A stretch of 64,000 bases of DNA from Micractinium sp. NFX-FRZ. Lineage: Eukaryota > Chlorophyta > Trebouxiophyceae > Chlorellales > Chlorellaceae. The stretch is from the NCBI GenBank assembly GCA_029339195.1, contig JAPTJF010000304.1:1-64000 (forward strand), in the 5' to 3' direction. The notes beneath the pieces are model-generated. The model had not been told where the DNA came from. It ran no database searches and worked only from the letters and a program-made list of their open reading frames with translations. Positions 1 through 27,802 of the stretch are shown here, in pieces (within the stretch, counting starts at the first letter, position 1; the number at the start of each line of letters is the position of its first letter). The translations under genes were made by a program, and so were the position numbers.

Positions 1-188
1 AAAGGTGGGGAAATGGATTCTGCGCCTGCAGGAAACGTCGGGAACAATGTCGGGTTTTTGGGTCAGATCCACTAGTGACTGCCTGGCAGCCTTGGATGAC
101 TGGTGCATCACAAGTGCAGAGGTGCCAGCCCCCTGCAGAGGTGGCTCCCTGTGCCCTCACACTAGGGCGGCGGCGCCGGCGCGTGCAG

Positions 189-2348
189 CGTCGGCGTAGC
201 TTCTTCCTACTGTGTGCTGCCGCATTGGACGGATTGCTGCAGGCGGACAGGCTGCTGGACCCAGATGGGTTTGCGGAGGAGGCGCCCAAGCAGCTGGCTG
301 CAGAGGGGTCGGCGGGACAGCAGGTGCGTTTGGGAGGCAGTCTGGGGGAATCTCGGGGGGAGGTTTGGCGGGGAGCATTGCCGCTGAGCAGGAGTGTTGT
401 TATGCGGCTTGCATTCCCGACATTGTGCCGCACATGTTGTACAGGGACCCGTCAGGCGTGTGACAGGAAGGGAAGGGAAGGAACAGCTCATGCGGTGGCT
501 GACAACATCACGGTGATATGAGCCTTGCTGCTGCGCCCCACCATGCCCCATGTTCACCACGGTGGTGCAGGCAGATGCGTGTATTGAAGGCAAGTGGGTC
601 AACACCGCAACCCTCGACGAAGCCATGGCGGCGCGCGTGCAGGCGGACACAGAGACGGATGTCGCTCTTGCTACATTTGTCTTGATCCTGCATATCGCGC
701 TAATTGCAGCCTGGATGCTCTCTTCTCCAGAAACTCTGGCAGCGCTAGTGCCCAGCGCGGCAGCCAGCTCCAGCGGCAGCGCAGGTGCTGTTTGGCAGGC
801 ACTGACGCAGCTGTTTGGGCTGTTGGGCGCCACTGGACTGGCACCCCAGCTCATGCTAGGCATCGCTGTCGCCTATGGGGCGACCCAGTATGTGGCGGCC
901 TGGCGGCGCAGCTGCATCCTGCGCCACAGCACTGCTGCCCTCATGCGGCACCTGACGGAAGAAGCCCAAGTGGAAGCGGCGCGGGTGCTGCGGGACACGG
1001 AGCGGCAGGGGCAGCTGAAGGCTTTGCTGACAGCGCTGCTGGCACACGGTGCGTGGAGTGCCGCTGGCTGGGCACTTGCTGCTGGCTGCTGGCTGCTATC
1101 TGCAGGCTGCACCAGCGTGACAACAAGGCACACGCGTGCCAGCAGCCCTCGCCCGCTCACACCAGTCTGGCTCCCTTTCCTGCGCTACAGGTATGATGCA
1201 GGCGGCCTACATTGCCATGGGTGAGTCGGTGGGACAGCCTCAAGTGCATGCTTCATCAACACGCCACCCCTGGGACATTGCATCTTGTGCTGGCACGCCG
1301 TTGTGCATGCCTGCAGGCCAGCTGGCTGCCATGCCTTGCCCCCCGCCTTCCTCTTCTCTTAAGAAGAAGAAGAAGAATACGCCCTTGGGCGTGGGTTGAG
1401 GAAACCAGCAGAGGTGTGGGCCCCCATGGCGGGGGCCCCCTCCACTGGTTACCTCTTCTCTTACCTGCAGGACTTTCGGCACTGTGCCTGGCCTTTGAGG
1501 CTGCCACCGGGCTCAACCCCAGGCTGGGCATCCCTGGCCTGGTGCTCTGCGGGTGAGGTTCCAGCTTGGCCAGCCAGCAAGCCTGCGTGCCCTGAACTTG
1601 CAGCCACAAGCACCAATTGACATGGTCTGAAAACATGCTGGTTCTCTTCTCTCTCCCTCTCGTGCGCTGCATCTTTTGCCCTCCTCACCCTCTTCATCCC
1701 CCGGCGCCATTTCACAGTGTGGCCATGTGAGTGTAGGGGATGTGCTGCCCAGCTGTGATGCTTGAAGTCTGCTCCTTTGGTTGTGCCCGCTGCCACCATA
1801 GCACTCCACTTTTCTGCGCAGCTGCTGGCAGAGCTAGCTTATGCAAGCGCTTGCATGAGGTTGCATGTGCGACGCAGCTGCGGTGGGAGCTGCTGCTGCT
1901 GATGATGACCGTGATGAGGACGCAGCAGCTTGCATGCTTCTTCTATGCCGCGCAGAGTTGGCAGGATCCTGGCTGCACGCCTCATCGGCCTGGGCCCTGT
2001 GGCGCTGCTGTCCTCGGGGGACCGCACCAAGGTGAGCCCGCGCCTGCAGGGCTGTCGGTTGACGTGCGGCGCTGGATTGCTTGGCGTGGTGCACTTGCAA
2101 ATGCTTGTGTTCATGTTTGATCTTGCTGGCTCCGTGGACCCAGAATGTTAGAATGTCATTGCTGGATTGATTGATTGACGCCTCTACACTGGGGTGCGGC
2201 CTCATCTTCTAACTAACTAAGCCAACTGCTGCCGCCGCAGGACGCCACAACCAAGTGCGCGCTTGAGACGGTGGCGATTGTGCTGGGCTCACTCCTCGTG
2301 GGCGCCTGCATGATCGTGCCAGGAGGCCTGGTCCTGGCACGTGGCTGA
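189..2348 (+). CDS. Orphan multi-pass membrane protein (5' end unresolved)
   Basis: Exons 189-323, 571-1048, 1191-1220, 1471-1552, 1956-2031 and 2241-2348 join in phase to 303 codons ending at TGA 2346-2348. All borders are GT-AG. The first exon encodes a charged, Leu/Ala-rich stretch. The second has two strongly hydrophobic segments (around 670-740 and 830-890) separated by an Ala/Ser/Gly loop, then a helical charged region. Two further hydrophobic segments follow, one spanning exons 4-5 and one at the C-terminus (VAIVLGSLLVGACMIV). I see no ATG that clearly starts exon 1; an ATG at 13 opens a short frame that could be an upstream exon but does not join cleanly. I do not recognise the family. 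It is probably a 4-5 TM membrane protein, from hydrophobicity alone. Confidence 0.6.
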
Positions 2349-3417
2349 GGCTGCAGGCGAGGTGCGCCGCCTCATCCCGCTGTTCTCGCCGGTGAATGCT
2401 TCCACTGTCCGGCAGGCCCACACCGCTGCTGTTGCTGCCCACCCGACCTGCAACGCCGTTGCTGCTGCCCAACTGACCTGGCAATGGCTCTGCAGCATCT
2501 CCCCACACCATTTTGCTCACATTGCTAATGAAACATTACGTGCTACAACCACTGTTGATTGCATTGCCTGCACAGCCAGTGCTGCTGCTCTGCTCCACGC
2601 CACAAGCAGTGCTGTTTCCACAATGCACGCCCCATATAGGGCTGCTGCTGACGCTGCTAAGCACGCGGTGCACACCGCCACCGCTGCTGCTGCTGTTGCT
2701 GCCGCTGGAGTGCCGGCAATGCTAGCTACTCACTCGTGCCACTGTACAGCCCTCCTCCTGCCAGGGCGCTCCCAGGACGCCGGCGGTGCGGAGGGAAACG
2801 AAGACCAGCAGGGTGCAGGCAACTGCGGCACGCCGGCACACAAGTGCGCTGACGGCTCCACCAACCAAAGTCCGACAACACGCGGGCAACTGTGGCAGCT
2901 GCTGCGGTGGTCTTGGGAGCCCCACAAAGCTAGGAGCTGCACCTAGCGCTGTACATCACGGCTGCATGGTGGGCATGGGCCGAGTCGAGCCCCGGGGCCT
3001 AAGTGCAGTGCAACCCCTGCCTTGAGCTCCTACTGGATGTCCCACAATGCAGCCCGCAAGCCGGCAGTCGCGGCTGAGCAGGCGGCACCTGTAAACGCAC
3101 AGCTACTGCTGATGAGGTATTGAGCGAAACCCAGGGGGAACAAAAGCCAGGCGGGGCGGGACAGGCAACGACATGACATGCAAGGTGGCTCTGGGTGTGG
3201 TGGCAGTGATGACGGGTCGAGCGACGGCAGCAGGGCGCTGTAGGGCGCTGGCGGCGCTTATGGTGCATGATCGTCTCCACTGCTGCCGGCACTTCATCTG
3301 CTGTGTCTTTGCACCCAACACGGCACGCAGCCTCGGGCCTGTTGAAGAGTCGGCCGAAAGCCTGCCTGCCTTCTCATCGTGCTCACCCGCCCTCTTTGCT
3401 ACACGTCTCGCAACACA
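2349..3417. other. Intergenic: 3' flank of the membrane protein and promoter of the next gene
   Basis: About 1.07 kb between two genes on the same strand. The part at 2390-2720 is an imperfect GCTGCTG/GTTGCTGCC-rich stretch that is open in several frames only because of its triplet bias. A TGTAA lies at 3090-3094, far from the upstream stop. I see no conserved coding exon. Confidence 0.5.
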
Positions 3418-5878
3418 ATGGCGACAGCCACCGGCGTGCTGCGCTTCTCGTCAGGGGTTGTGGTGACGCCGCGTCGGCCGCCAGGGGCCAGGCGGCCCAG
3501 GGCGCCAGCTTCCCGCGCGGGCTAGCAGGTGTGCCGGTAAACCGCTTGATTCCTTGGGATGGAGCGGTTGAAGGGGCGGTTTAAAAGGGTGGCCATGCCT
3601 CCCCACTACCAACGTCCCACCACCGCCGCCGATTGGCTCGGCCGCCGTTTGGCTCCGATTGTAGCCGCTCTGCCTGGGCAATTGCCGCGTGAGCGTGACT
3701 GCCTGCCTCACATCGGCAGCCTTGTCATTGCCCTCATTTGCAGGCTCCATTCAGCTGTGCACCCTTAAGACCCCGGCGGCAGTGGCGCGTTCAGCCACGG
3801 CACGACCGGGGGCAGCAGTGGCAAGCAGTGCACCACTGCCGCCTGTGGCACCACGCCGCCCCCTTATCAACCGGGGCTCCCAGAGGGCGGTGGTGCTGGC
3901 GCTGCTGGAAGCAGCTGTATGCGCGGCCTTCGGCCTCCCCGGTCACGCCAAGGTCTTGCTGGCGATCGCCGTTTTCCTCCTCGTCCTGGCTCCTCGTCCT
4001 GGGTCATTCAGGAGTGCGTGTAAAACCGCTAGTGAGGGGCGTGGGAGTCGACCCCTGTGCTTCTTACCCTCCCTCGCCTCTTCACTGCCTGTGAACGGCT
4101 TCCCCTCGACTAGAAAGCCACGTAAGGGGTACCTGCCTCTGTACACTGCCCTGCCTTGCCCGACCTGCAGCTGTTCCTGGGCAGTCGGTCTGGCGGGTGT
4201 GCCCCCTACCCTTGCCCGGCATGCCGTCACAAATCCACAGGCGGTGAACCTTTGACTGGCTGCTGGGTGCTGACTCGTAACTGCAGTACCCTAACCCCTA
4301 CCACCAGGGACCGGGTGCGGCGGGCCTGTCCTGGACATGGCATTAAGGGGAAAGGGGCCTGGGGGCGGGGTGGGCCACCTGGCGCCGCTCTTGTGCATGC
4401 CCGCTGTGCATCTGTCTGACGCCTGCTCTTCATGGGCCGGGTGCGCTGTGTGCACAGGGCTGGAGCTTGGGTGCAGGGGCAGTGGTACGGCACCAGGGGG
4501 GCGGCCAGCTGGCACTGCCGTTTATTAGGAGCCAGGGTGGGCTCAGTCAAAGTCTGCTGCCCATCGGTCTTGGCTGCGCCTGCGACAGGGTGTGCTGGCG
4601 GCATCTCAAATGCTGGGCGCGCTGTCCCGGCTGCGCCTGCCCAGCATCACCACATGCTGGGAGTGGGAGCTGAACAAGCTGATACGGGCCTACTCCCAAC
4701 TAACCCGCCCGGCAGCGACCTCTGCCACAGCATGCGTTGTGTGCGCCTCGCTGAGCGACTCGCCAGCTCAACCTGAGGCGTCGGCGGAGTTTTGGGGCCT
4801 GGCGCACTGGTTGACGCACGTGGCGCAGGTGCACACGTCGCGGTTGCAGCAGGCGGTCATCGTTGGCGGGGCTGCTGCAGCCGCTGGTGAACCGGGGAGA
4901 CCCAGAGTAAGCTCCAGGGCCTGCCTGCCTGAACGGTGTGCTTGCTTCACTACATGCGCCGCGCTGCTTGTGCTGCCGTGTGCATTCGCTCCCAAAACTT
5001 GGGATGACTGTGCCTTGCAAACCGCCCCGCCTCGGCTGCCTGCCTGCCTCCCCCCACCTGCCCCTGCTGCAGCCAGCAAATTTGGTGCGGGCTGCGCTCC
5101 CACCCTGTGCAAGAAGCTCAGTGCACAGGTGGCGGTGCTGCGGGCCGACCTCCTGAAGTGGGCCTCCAAGCAGAGCGAGCATGTAAGCTGCAAGCGTAGT
5201 GAGCACCTGCCAAGGTGGAATGAGGGCAATGAGAGACAATATAGTGTGCAGGCTACAGTGCAACTCATGTCTGGCTTGCTGCACTGGCCACCAGTCCTGT
5301 GCTGCGAGCAGCATGCCTGGTTCGGCAGCATGTCTCTCTTCATTCACGTCGCCCACTGCATCTGCTGCTGTTGATCTCACGCTGCCCCGAGGTCATGTCC
5401 GGCTTGCCGGCACTTGCCACCCTCTTGTGTTGAGGCACCACACCCTCTTCACTTGTTATTGCATCTGCTGCTGTTGATCACACGCTGCCCTGCGGGTCTG
5501 TCTGTTGGCTGCTTCCTGTGCCGCATGTCGCCACGTAGCACGGAGGGCACCTGCCAGCTGTGCTCTGCAGGACCCCGCCCGGTGATGCAAGTGAGTGGGC
5601 ATTTGTTTGAGAAGGAGCGGGACGGCTGGGTGTACCGCAGGGGTCTGGTAGGAGCCGGGCATGCCCCAGGGCCAGAGCAGATTTAGCACTCGACCAACAG
5701 ATCCGTGCTGTGGGTGCTGCCGCTGCGGTGCCCTGCCGCCCTGCCTCTCACCCACCCACTGCCCCCTGAATGTGCCCTCCGACCCGCAGGCTGCATGGCC
5801 AAGTGGCTGTCCCGCGGCGTGGCACCTGTCATCCAGGCCATGGTGCGGGGCAGCCTGCCGGCAGCGCAGCAGCATTAG
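3418..5878 (+). CDS. Orphan protein, possibly plastid-targeted; exon structure partly resolved
   Basis: ATG 3418 opens a short basic, Ser/Arg/Pro-rich N-terminus resembling an algal organelle-targeting leader. Likely further exons: about 3744-3952 (Ala/Arg-rich, then hydrophobic), 4589 to about 4900 (contains ITTCWEWELNKLIRAYSQ and FWGLAHWLTHVAQVH), about 5090-5182 (VAVLRADLLKWASKQSEH), 5558-5642 (GHLFEKERDGWVYRR) and 5790-5878 (MAKWLSRGVAPVIQAMVRG, then TAG). Exons 5558-5642 and 5790-5878 join in phase if a weak donor GTCTGG is used. The junctions after exon 1 and around 4900-5090 are ambiguous. A TGTAA at 6052-6056 follows the stop by 174 bp. I do not recognise the family. Trp-rich helical segments suggest a soluble or membrane-associated protein. 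Confidence 0.5.
5352..5497. repeat. Two diverged copies of a ~100-bp unit inside an intron
   Basis: The segment around 5357-5390 (core TGCATCTGCTGCTGTTGATC, then CACGCTGCCC) recurs at about 5459-5497 with few changes. Both copies are preceded by CTCTTCA. They are about 102 bp apart within the intron ending at 5557, so this is a tandem duplication inside one intron. Confidence 0.8.
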
Positions 5879-6483
5879 CTGGTGCGCCAATTGTGCACCA
5901 CAGCAGGAGATGCACTGGCAGCATGAGCAAGTAACAGGGCTTGACAGCAGCAGGAGTAAAAGCACGAACGGATTGAGGGCCTGCAGGCTAAGCCCCTTGC
6001 CTGCTTGCTCTTATACTTTGACCTCCGCTGTGCCATCAGGTGTCATATCTGTGTAAAGTAGTATCCTCGCCAACCAGACATCACCATGATGGTCAGCCTC
6101 GCAACACCCACGGACAGTTGTGGTCAGAATGGGTACTTGACAGGGCAGGCTGCTACCACGAACAAAAGGTAGCAACATTTAGAGGGCGACAGAACATGTG
6201 AGCGTGGGCATGTGCAAGAGAAGAGAGGGAGCTACTGAGCACGAGGAGGAGAGCAGGACAAAGCAAGGCCAGGGAAGACATTGAGAGCAGAAGAATTCAA
6301 GAAGAATGAGAGCTGCAGGCCAGTGGCTGTCTATGGCTGCAGGCCAGTGGCTGTTGGTGGGGAGCAAGGGTACATGAGATGCGCACAGTGAAAAAGGTCT
6401 GACGGGCGAAAGCAGGCAGGCACGGGAGCCATCAGCAGGCTTTGGGCTACAAGCATGCTCAAGTAACCACAAGGGCCCAAGGG
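5879..6483. other. Convergent 3' flank between the orphan gene and the DYRK gene
   Basis: 605 bp between two convergent stop codons. It contains a TGTAA at 6052-6056 on the plus strand and a perfect 19-bp direct repeat (6312-6330 and 6336-6354). No TGTAA-type signal is evident for the minus-strand kinase gene. Confidence 0.6.
6052..6056 (+). promoter_or_regulatory. TGTAA poly(A) signal candidate
   Basis: TGTAA is the usual chlorophyte polyadenylation element. This copy lies 174 bp after the stop at 5878, a plausible 3'-UTR length. It is a pentamer, so chance occurrence is possible. Confidence 0.45.
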
Positions 6484-14727
<8,244 letters not shown>

Positions 14728-15830
14728 GCTCCCGTGGTTGCCTGAAGGTGGAGCTGGCAACCTGCGGGCAACACAGGACGACTCCCAGGTTGACAATCGC
14801 ACGGTCCAAGGGGGCAGCCTGCTAGTGCACCACGGCACGGGCCCCCGAGGCGCGGGCCGGCTGCCCGCTCGCCGCTCGCCGCCGGCAGGCGGCAGGAACA
14901 CTCGCTAACTTAGGCGGCCCCTTGTGCGCCCAGAGTCCCTGCTCCCCGGCCCCAATGGCCAGAGCAGCGTGGTTTATGCACCCTGGCAGCCGCCAGAAGC
15001 AGCTCTGGCTGGAGCAGTTCAAGAGAAGCTGGCTGCGTGCAGCGGCCCTCGCGCACCTGTCGAGCCCCTCCCTGCACTTTGCAGGTCCTGTGGCGCCTGC
15101 TGAACCTGAGCGCGCCTAGGCAGCGCTCTCAGCGCATCCTCTGTGCCCGGCTTCCAAATTGGCGGGCGGGCCTCTGGCACCGCGCGCTCCAAGGCGTCCA
15201 AAACGCCAGGCTAGGCTTGGGCAAGGCCGTTAGGGGGCGGGTGTAGGGGGAGAGATGCAGGCAGCCCCCTCGCGCACAACTCTTGGCGCCCACCTTCGTG
15301 GGGACCGGCAGAAGGCGCAATCTAAGTGTCGAAAAAGTGATCTGATCGCGGATGCCAATGGCTTCGGGCGCTTTCAGGCCCGGAAACCCGGCGCATTCTT
15401 CTCCACTGTCCTGCCTCTGTCCTGCCGCGCCGAGACCCCCAACTTGCCGGCTGGACACTTTGAGCTGTCTCAACACTCCCTCACGCGACCTTCGTCAGAT
15501 TTCCACGCCAAAACAGCGGCCCGGCGACTGCCCCACGCCTGCGCTCTTGCAGTGGGGCTTGGCGGTGCCCTGTCCCTCTCCGGAGCTTCGCCTAACACTT
15601 GGTGGCATTTTAGGAGCAATTCTGCAGTGCGCATAGCTGTCACAGGCAGCAGCAACAGCTCTCTCGCAACCGTGCGCCTCTTCTCCGCGGCCTGCCCTTG
15701 CGGCCTCCCGCCCCGTGCCCCAGTGAAGTAATAGCACCTTCGACAGCACCGGGCGCTGTGCGCACCGCCGCCAGGCACCCCGCCGCCTGCCCCGCCGCCT
15801 CGGCACTATCGGCGCCGCCACTCTGCCGCC
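14728..15830. promoter_or_regulatory. Shared divergent promoter region, DYRK (-) and PRP38 (+)
   Basis: About 1.1 kb between two divergent start codons. It must hold both promoters and 5' UTRs, and 5'-UTR introns are possible. I see no TATA box near either start. No coding exon is convincing. Confidence 0.5.
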
Positions 15831-18800
15831 ATGGAGCAATATGGCAACCAGACCACGTACAACCTGGAGACGGTGCTGATGCAGAACATCAAGCGCTCAT
15901 TATATTGGAACAAGCGGGCCAAGGACATTGCCGACTGGTCGGAGCTGGTGGACGAGATTTACGAGACGTAAGTGGACGGGTGGCATCGGTGGGCCAGGCA
16001 TGGTGCATCCAGTACTGAGTCTTGCGCTGCTCCCCCACCGCCTGTGTTCTTGCCATCTGCCACGGCACGGCTCTGATCGGAATAAGCTCATCCTCGTGCA
16101 CCCGCCCTCCACCTCCCCGCCCCGTGTCGTAGCGTGGACAATGTTGAGCCCTGGATGAGCGGCAATGCACGCGGCCCCTCCACTGCCTTCAACTTGCTCT
16201 ACCGCCTCGGCCAGGTGGGGTTGGATGCACGCCTGGCACTACACTCCAGCCATAACGCTGCACTTTGGCTGTGTTTACAACTGTTCCAGCATGAGCTTTG
16301 AGCCTCCTTACTATCTGTGGTCGTCCGCCAACCAGCCCGTGGTGCCTGCTTCTTCCCGCATTGTGTAATGTGCAGCTGAAGCCGTCTGTTGAGCAGATTG
16401 GCCAGATGCTGGACCACGGCGACTCGCCCTTCATTCGTGCGGTGAGGCCCCTGAATCATCACGAAGCCTGAAGGGCAATTGCCGCTGGCGCTGCCGTCAC
16501 AACAACAACTTCTGCTGCGTGCTCTGTTCCGATCTGCTGCCAAGCTTTGCCGCCTCCCCAAGACGGAGGCTTCAAATGTAATGGTTGCTTGTGTTCTGTC
16601 CGCCTGCGTGCCTGTGCCCGCCTGCAGGTCGGCTTCCTGTACCTACGCTACGTGTGCGACCCCCGCCAGCTCTGGGACTGGTTCAAGCACTACCTGCGCG
16701 ACGATGAGGTGGGGGTTGAAGGTTTTAGGGGCGAGGCTGGGGGCACCCCTGGTGAACACCCCTTGCTGAACCAGCACCAGTGATGCTGCTGGTAGAACAG
16801 AGCAGTTGCAAAACAAAGCTGCCGATCTGCAGAGCAGTCTTTGGCCGCCTGCATCTCCTGCTTCACCACGCCGCCCCGGCCCATTCGCCCATTCCTCCCG
16901 CAGGAGTTTGAGCCGTCACCCCCGGGGCTGGGCCACGCGGTGACCATGGGCGATTTTGTGCGCGACATCATGCTGGACCAGGTGGGTGCAGGGGCCTGGG
17001 GAGTGCGGCACGGGGCGGGGCTGAGCTGCGTTTGTCCCATGTCTCCTGCATGCGACGGCAAAGCATGGTGCGCAACACAGTCGAGCTGTCTGCGCCCAGC
17101 TGGCGCCCAGCACTTGTGTGCACCTTGCATGCTAGCAGAGGTGCTCCTCTGGCGCGGCCGCATCATGAATGTTGGCCAAGGTATTGTTGACCTCTGCTAG
17201 ATAGATTGGCCGGTCATGCACAGCAGCTTCAAACTTCACAGTCCAGTTTGTTGGAAAAGTGATTCGACACTCTTGGAATGGCTGGGCCTGTCATTCCTGG
17301 GCGTTCCGTTTTGCGCGAGTGCGCTGCCTGCATGCGTGGCCAGCTTTGGGGCGCTGCGCAAACTAACAACATATCATGGTGTGCTTGCCGCCTGCTTGCC
17401 GCCTGCCCCCCACCCCAACCCTGTGTGCAGGTGCGTGCCCCCACGTGGGCGTGCCCGAGTGCGTGTGCGCTTGGCGGCGCCCTCGCCTGGCCTGCATGCA
17501 GTGGGTGCGGCCCCGCAACGCAGCGCCGCCGGCTGTCTTGCTTGCATGCATGCCCTGGCATCGGCATACCACTGCCCCCCTGCCTCGTCTGCTTGGCCGT
17601 GTGCTACTGCCTGCATGCAACCGGCGCCCTCTGCCTGGCCCTTGCACGCAAGCAATACTGACCCGGCGCCTGTTTGGCGCCCCGCGTGCTCCCTGCTGCC
17701 TGGTGGTCCCCTCCTTTCACCCTGCAGTTCTACTTTGAGACCATCTTCCCGCGGGTGCCCAAGACAGGTGCGCGACTGCACTTTGCCGCACTGTGCCAGG
17801 TGGTTCGGGGTGCAAATGTGCCTTGCTGTCCGCTCCACGCTGTGCCAGCTTGTTTCAATGCCCCGACCTTGTGCCAATACATTTTCCAGGCTGTCACTCA
17901 CTTAGCCCATACCCTGTCCTGCCCCTGCAGTGACTGACGAGATTTGTGCCCAGCTCAAGGACATGGGGCTGCCCACCAAGGCCAAGGGCAACGCAGGGCA
18001 AGGTTGGACTGGCTGCAGAGTTGCATGGCGCTGCCTGCTGCTGCGCATGCTGCCATTGCTGCCAGGTTGCCACCTGTTGTGCTTCATCCTGGACAGCCTG
18101 CTCATGTGTTGTCTGGTGCTGCCTGGCCTGTCCTTGGTGCAGGGGGTGCTGACCGGCGCGGCGTGAACGAGGGTACCGCCCGCCCGGCATCCGTCAAGGC
18201 CTCACTGTCGGGTAAGCAAGCCTCCACATTGCACTGCCATTGTTTGATGCATGACTGGCGCATCTGTGCTGGCCTGGACAGCTGCTTTGTAACGCAGTAA
18301 ACATCATGAGTTGCTGTGTGCTTGTTTGGGCTGGGTTGGATATTGCGCTGTGCTTACATCTCTCCCACCCTCACTGTGCGTCTGCAGTGGCGTTTGGGCA
18401 GCGGGCGCCCAACCGTGCGGGCGCGCGAGAGCAGGGCCGCGGCATGGGAGCCGACCTGCAAGGTGGGAGATATGAGAACTTGTTGGGACTCTTGTGCACT
18501 TGCATGCTTTTGCAGCTGCACAAGAGCTTGCTTACTTGGGCTTACGTTCGACTCATCCCGGCTCTAATGTCCTGGTTTCTACAGTGAGCGACCGAGGCGG
18601 GAGCAACCGCTCACCCTCGCCCCTGAAGCGGGAGGAACGGCCGGCATCCCGCGACGACCGGCGGCGGGATGATCGCGGCGGCAACGACAGGTGCGGGGTA
18701 TGGCCTGTTGTGTGTGCTTCACATTTACATGTAATGCCCTTCTGCGCTGTTCGTGCCCCTCCGCACCTCTGCCTGAGCCCTGCACTGACACTCCAGTAGC

Positions 18801-19626
18801 TTGGCCTGACAGCTCCTGGCACGGTTCACTAATCACCAAGGCACTCTTAACCCTGCTCTTGATGTTGCAGGGACCGGCGCCGGGACGAGGGGCGCCGGGA
18901 CGAGGGCCGTGGGTACGAGCGCAGCGTGCGGGACGACCGGCGCCAGCGCAGCCGCAGCCGGGACCGTGGTGGAGATCATGGCGGGCGGCGAGACCGGGAG
19001 CAGCGTGACTATGAGCGGCGCGACAATCGCGACCGAGGCGGCTATGGGCGCGAGCGGGACTATGGCGGCCAGCGGTGAGTGCCAAGTCATGGTGCCGCTG
19101 CAATGATGTCATGCAGATGCCTGGTGCCGGGCAAGTGCCTTGGATCCTGGCAGGCAAGTCCCCACAACAGCGCACCCGGCAACGCGTTGCCAGTTGGTGG
19201 CTCAGATGCTGGTGAGATGAGAAGGACCTCTTGTCGCTGCTTTCTGTTTCAGGGACGACAACCGGGACCGCCGTGGTGACCGCTACGACCGCCGCGATGA
19301 CCGGCGGGATGACCGGCGGGGCGAGTACGAGCGGCGCCGCAGTCGCAGCAGGTGGGAGCAGGGCCAGGATTGCAGTGCTGTATGGCAGTACTGCAATCCT
19401 GTACGTAGTGTGTGTGTGCTGGCAGCCTGGTCACGTGTTCGCTCTTCACGGCACTTTGCACTGCAATCCTGCTGAGCACCCTTGCAACAGCGCTAAGTCG
19501 TCCCAATGTTGCCTGCGCTGCAGGGAGCGGGTGCGCAGCGAGAGCCGGGATGCCCGGGACGTGTTCAGAGACCGGGCTGCAGCGCCGCACCGCGATGCCG
19601 ACAAGCTGCGCGAGGCATACGGCTGA
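15831..19626 (+). CDS. PRP38B: PRP38-type pre-mRNA splicing factor (PRP38B-like)
   Basis: Thirteen exons: 15831-15967, 16133-16214, 16376-16441, 16628-16708, 16904-16981, 17728-17767, 17931-18002, 18143-18211, 18388-18462, 18585-18690, 18871-19074, 19253-19351, 19524-19626. They sum to 1,212 nt, 403 aa. The N-terminal about 180 residues are the PRP38 domain: MEQYGNQTTYNLETVLMQNI at the start, then VEPWMSG, GFLYLRYVCDP and FETIFPRVPKT. The C-terminal half is an Arg/Asp/Ser-rich RS-like tail (repeats such as DRRDDRRDDRR). In yeast and animals PRP38 joins the U4/U6.U5 tri-snRNP and is needed for spliceosome activation. The start is the first ATG and matches the family N-terminus. A TGTAA follows at 19789. 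None of its introns shows an exon echo, unlike several neighbours. Confidence 0.95.
19365..19401. repeat. Hairpin in the last PRP38 intron
   Basis: A 15-bp inverted repeat (arms 19365-19379 and 19387-19401, core GGATTGCAGT/ACTGCAATCC) with one mismatch and a 7-nt loop lies just downstream of the 5' splice site at 19352. In RNA it would fold into a stable stem. Confidence 0.8.
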
Positions 19627-20619
19627 TGCAATGTAGAGGGCAGCAGGGGCAGGGAGGACCTGGAGGCAGCAGCCGCAGGCAGCCGACTTGGCAGTTGATT
19701 GATTTGCTTCATTTGCTTCCTGGATGCGTTCAAGCCTTCCATATCGTGCCTACTGACCTGGAACCAGCAGTCCAGGTCACAGTCGTCTTGTAATACAACA
19801 AGGCTCAAAGCATGCAGACTGCTTGGCTGCCAGATGCCAGCCGCCTCCTTTGCACTTCCCCATCTGCTCCCTCCTCAACTCCCGCCGCGCGCGTTACACA
19901 GGCTGGGTGTTTTTGGCATGGCATTGGGATCAAACCAGAGGGCACGGCCCACGCTGGTGGGCAAGAGAGGTGTAAAGGGAGGGCAGGCCTCACAAGTATA
20001 GCCTACCCAACAAGCGGCGCCCGCCCGGCACCCCGTGCCTGCCCCGCAGCTGGGGAAGGCGGCGAGGGGCGCGGGCAGGCTGGGTGGTATGCGCAAGGGC
20101 AGCATGCATGGGGGAAAGGCAATGGGAGGGGCGAGGCGTGCGCGCGGCGTGGGTGGCAGGAATGGGCACCCCACGCCGTGGCCGCCGATTTTTTGTTGCT
20201 TTTTTCCTTGCAGTCTTGGGTGTATGATCCGCTGGGTTCACGCCCTAAAAGGGGCTGCCGCTACTTTGTCCAACCGGTAAGGGTCACACCTGCGCTGCCG
20301 CCGCGGTGCCAAAGGCCCGCAGCGCAGGGAGTCGGGGGGCTTGCCCCGCACCGCTGCCAGCCGCCGTCTCCGATCCCAGAGCACGGCAAGGCCGCGCTGC
20401 TGGCCGACGGCTGCAGCGGTATGAAGCGGGGAGCCCGGGGGGCGCACGCCGTCCAGGGAGGCGCGCTGTGTTTGATGGTGTCCTGTTTTTTGCTTTTCTT
20501 TTCTGCTGCCAAGTGGTTCGTGGCTGGCCCGTGGAATGGAAGTGGGGCGTTCTCACTCCTGGGCCGTTCACTGAGGGGGCTCACGCTCGCCGCAGGCGGG
20601 AGCACCCCGGGCGCGCTGC
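19627..20619. other. Convergent 3' flanks of PRP38 and PABP
   Basis: 993 bp between two convergent stops. It has a plus-strand TGTAA at 19789-19793 (PRP38) and a TTACA, the minus-strand TGTAA, at 19894-19898, which would give PABP a long 3' UTR of about 720 bp. Several stop-free frames exist here but none has conserved motifs. Confidence 0.6.
19789..19793 (+). promoter_or_regulatory. TGTAA poly(A) signal candidate for PRP38
   Basis: This TGTAA lies 163 bp after the PRP38 stop codon. Confidence 0.5.

Positions 20620-27802
<7,183 letters not shown>

Noticed and set aside
1819..1858. Possible extra exon ELAYASACMR in the first gene
   Set aside because: The exon ending at 1552 leaves phase 2, which joins directly and cleanly to 1956. 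The extra exon would need phase 1.
2341..2946. 201-codon plus-strand Ala/Thr-rich frame after the first gene
   Set aside because: It arises from GCTGCT-type triplet bias. No domain, no splice context, and it overlaps a likely 3' UTR.
4289..4305. CCCTAACCCCTACC, telomere-like
   Set aside because: Only one or two imperfect units inside a gene; no array.
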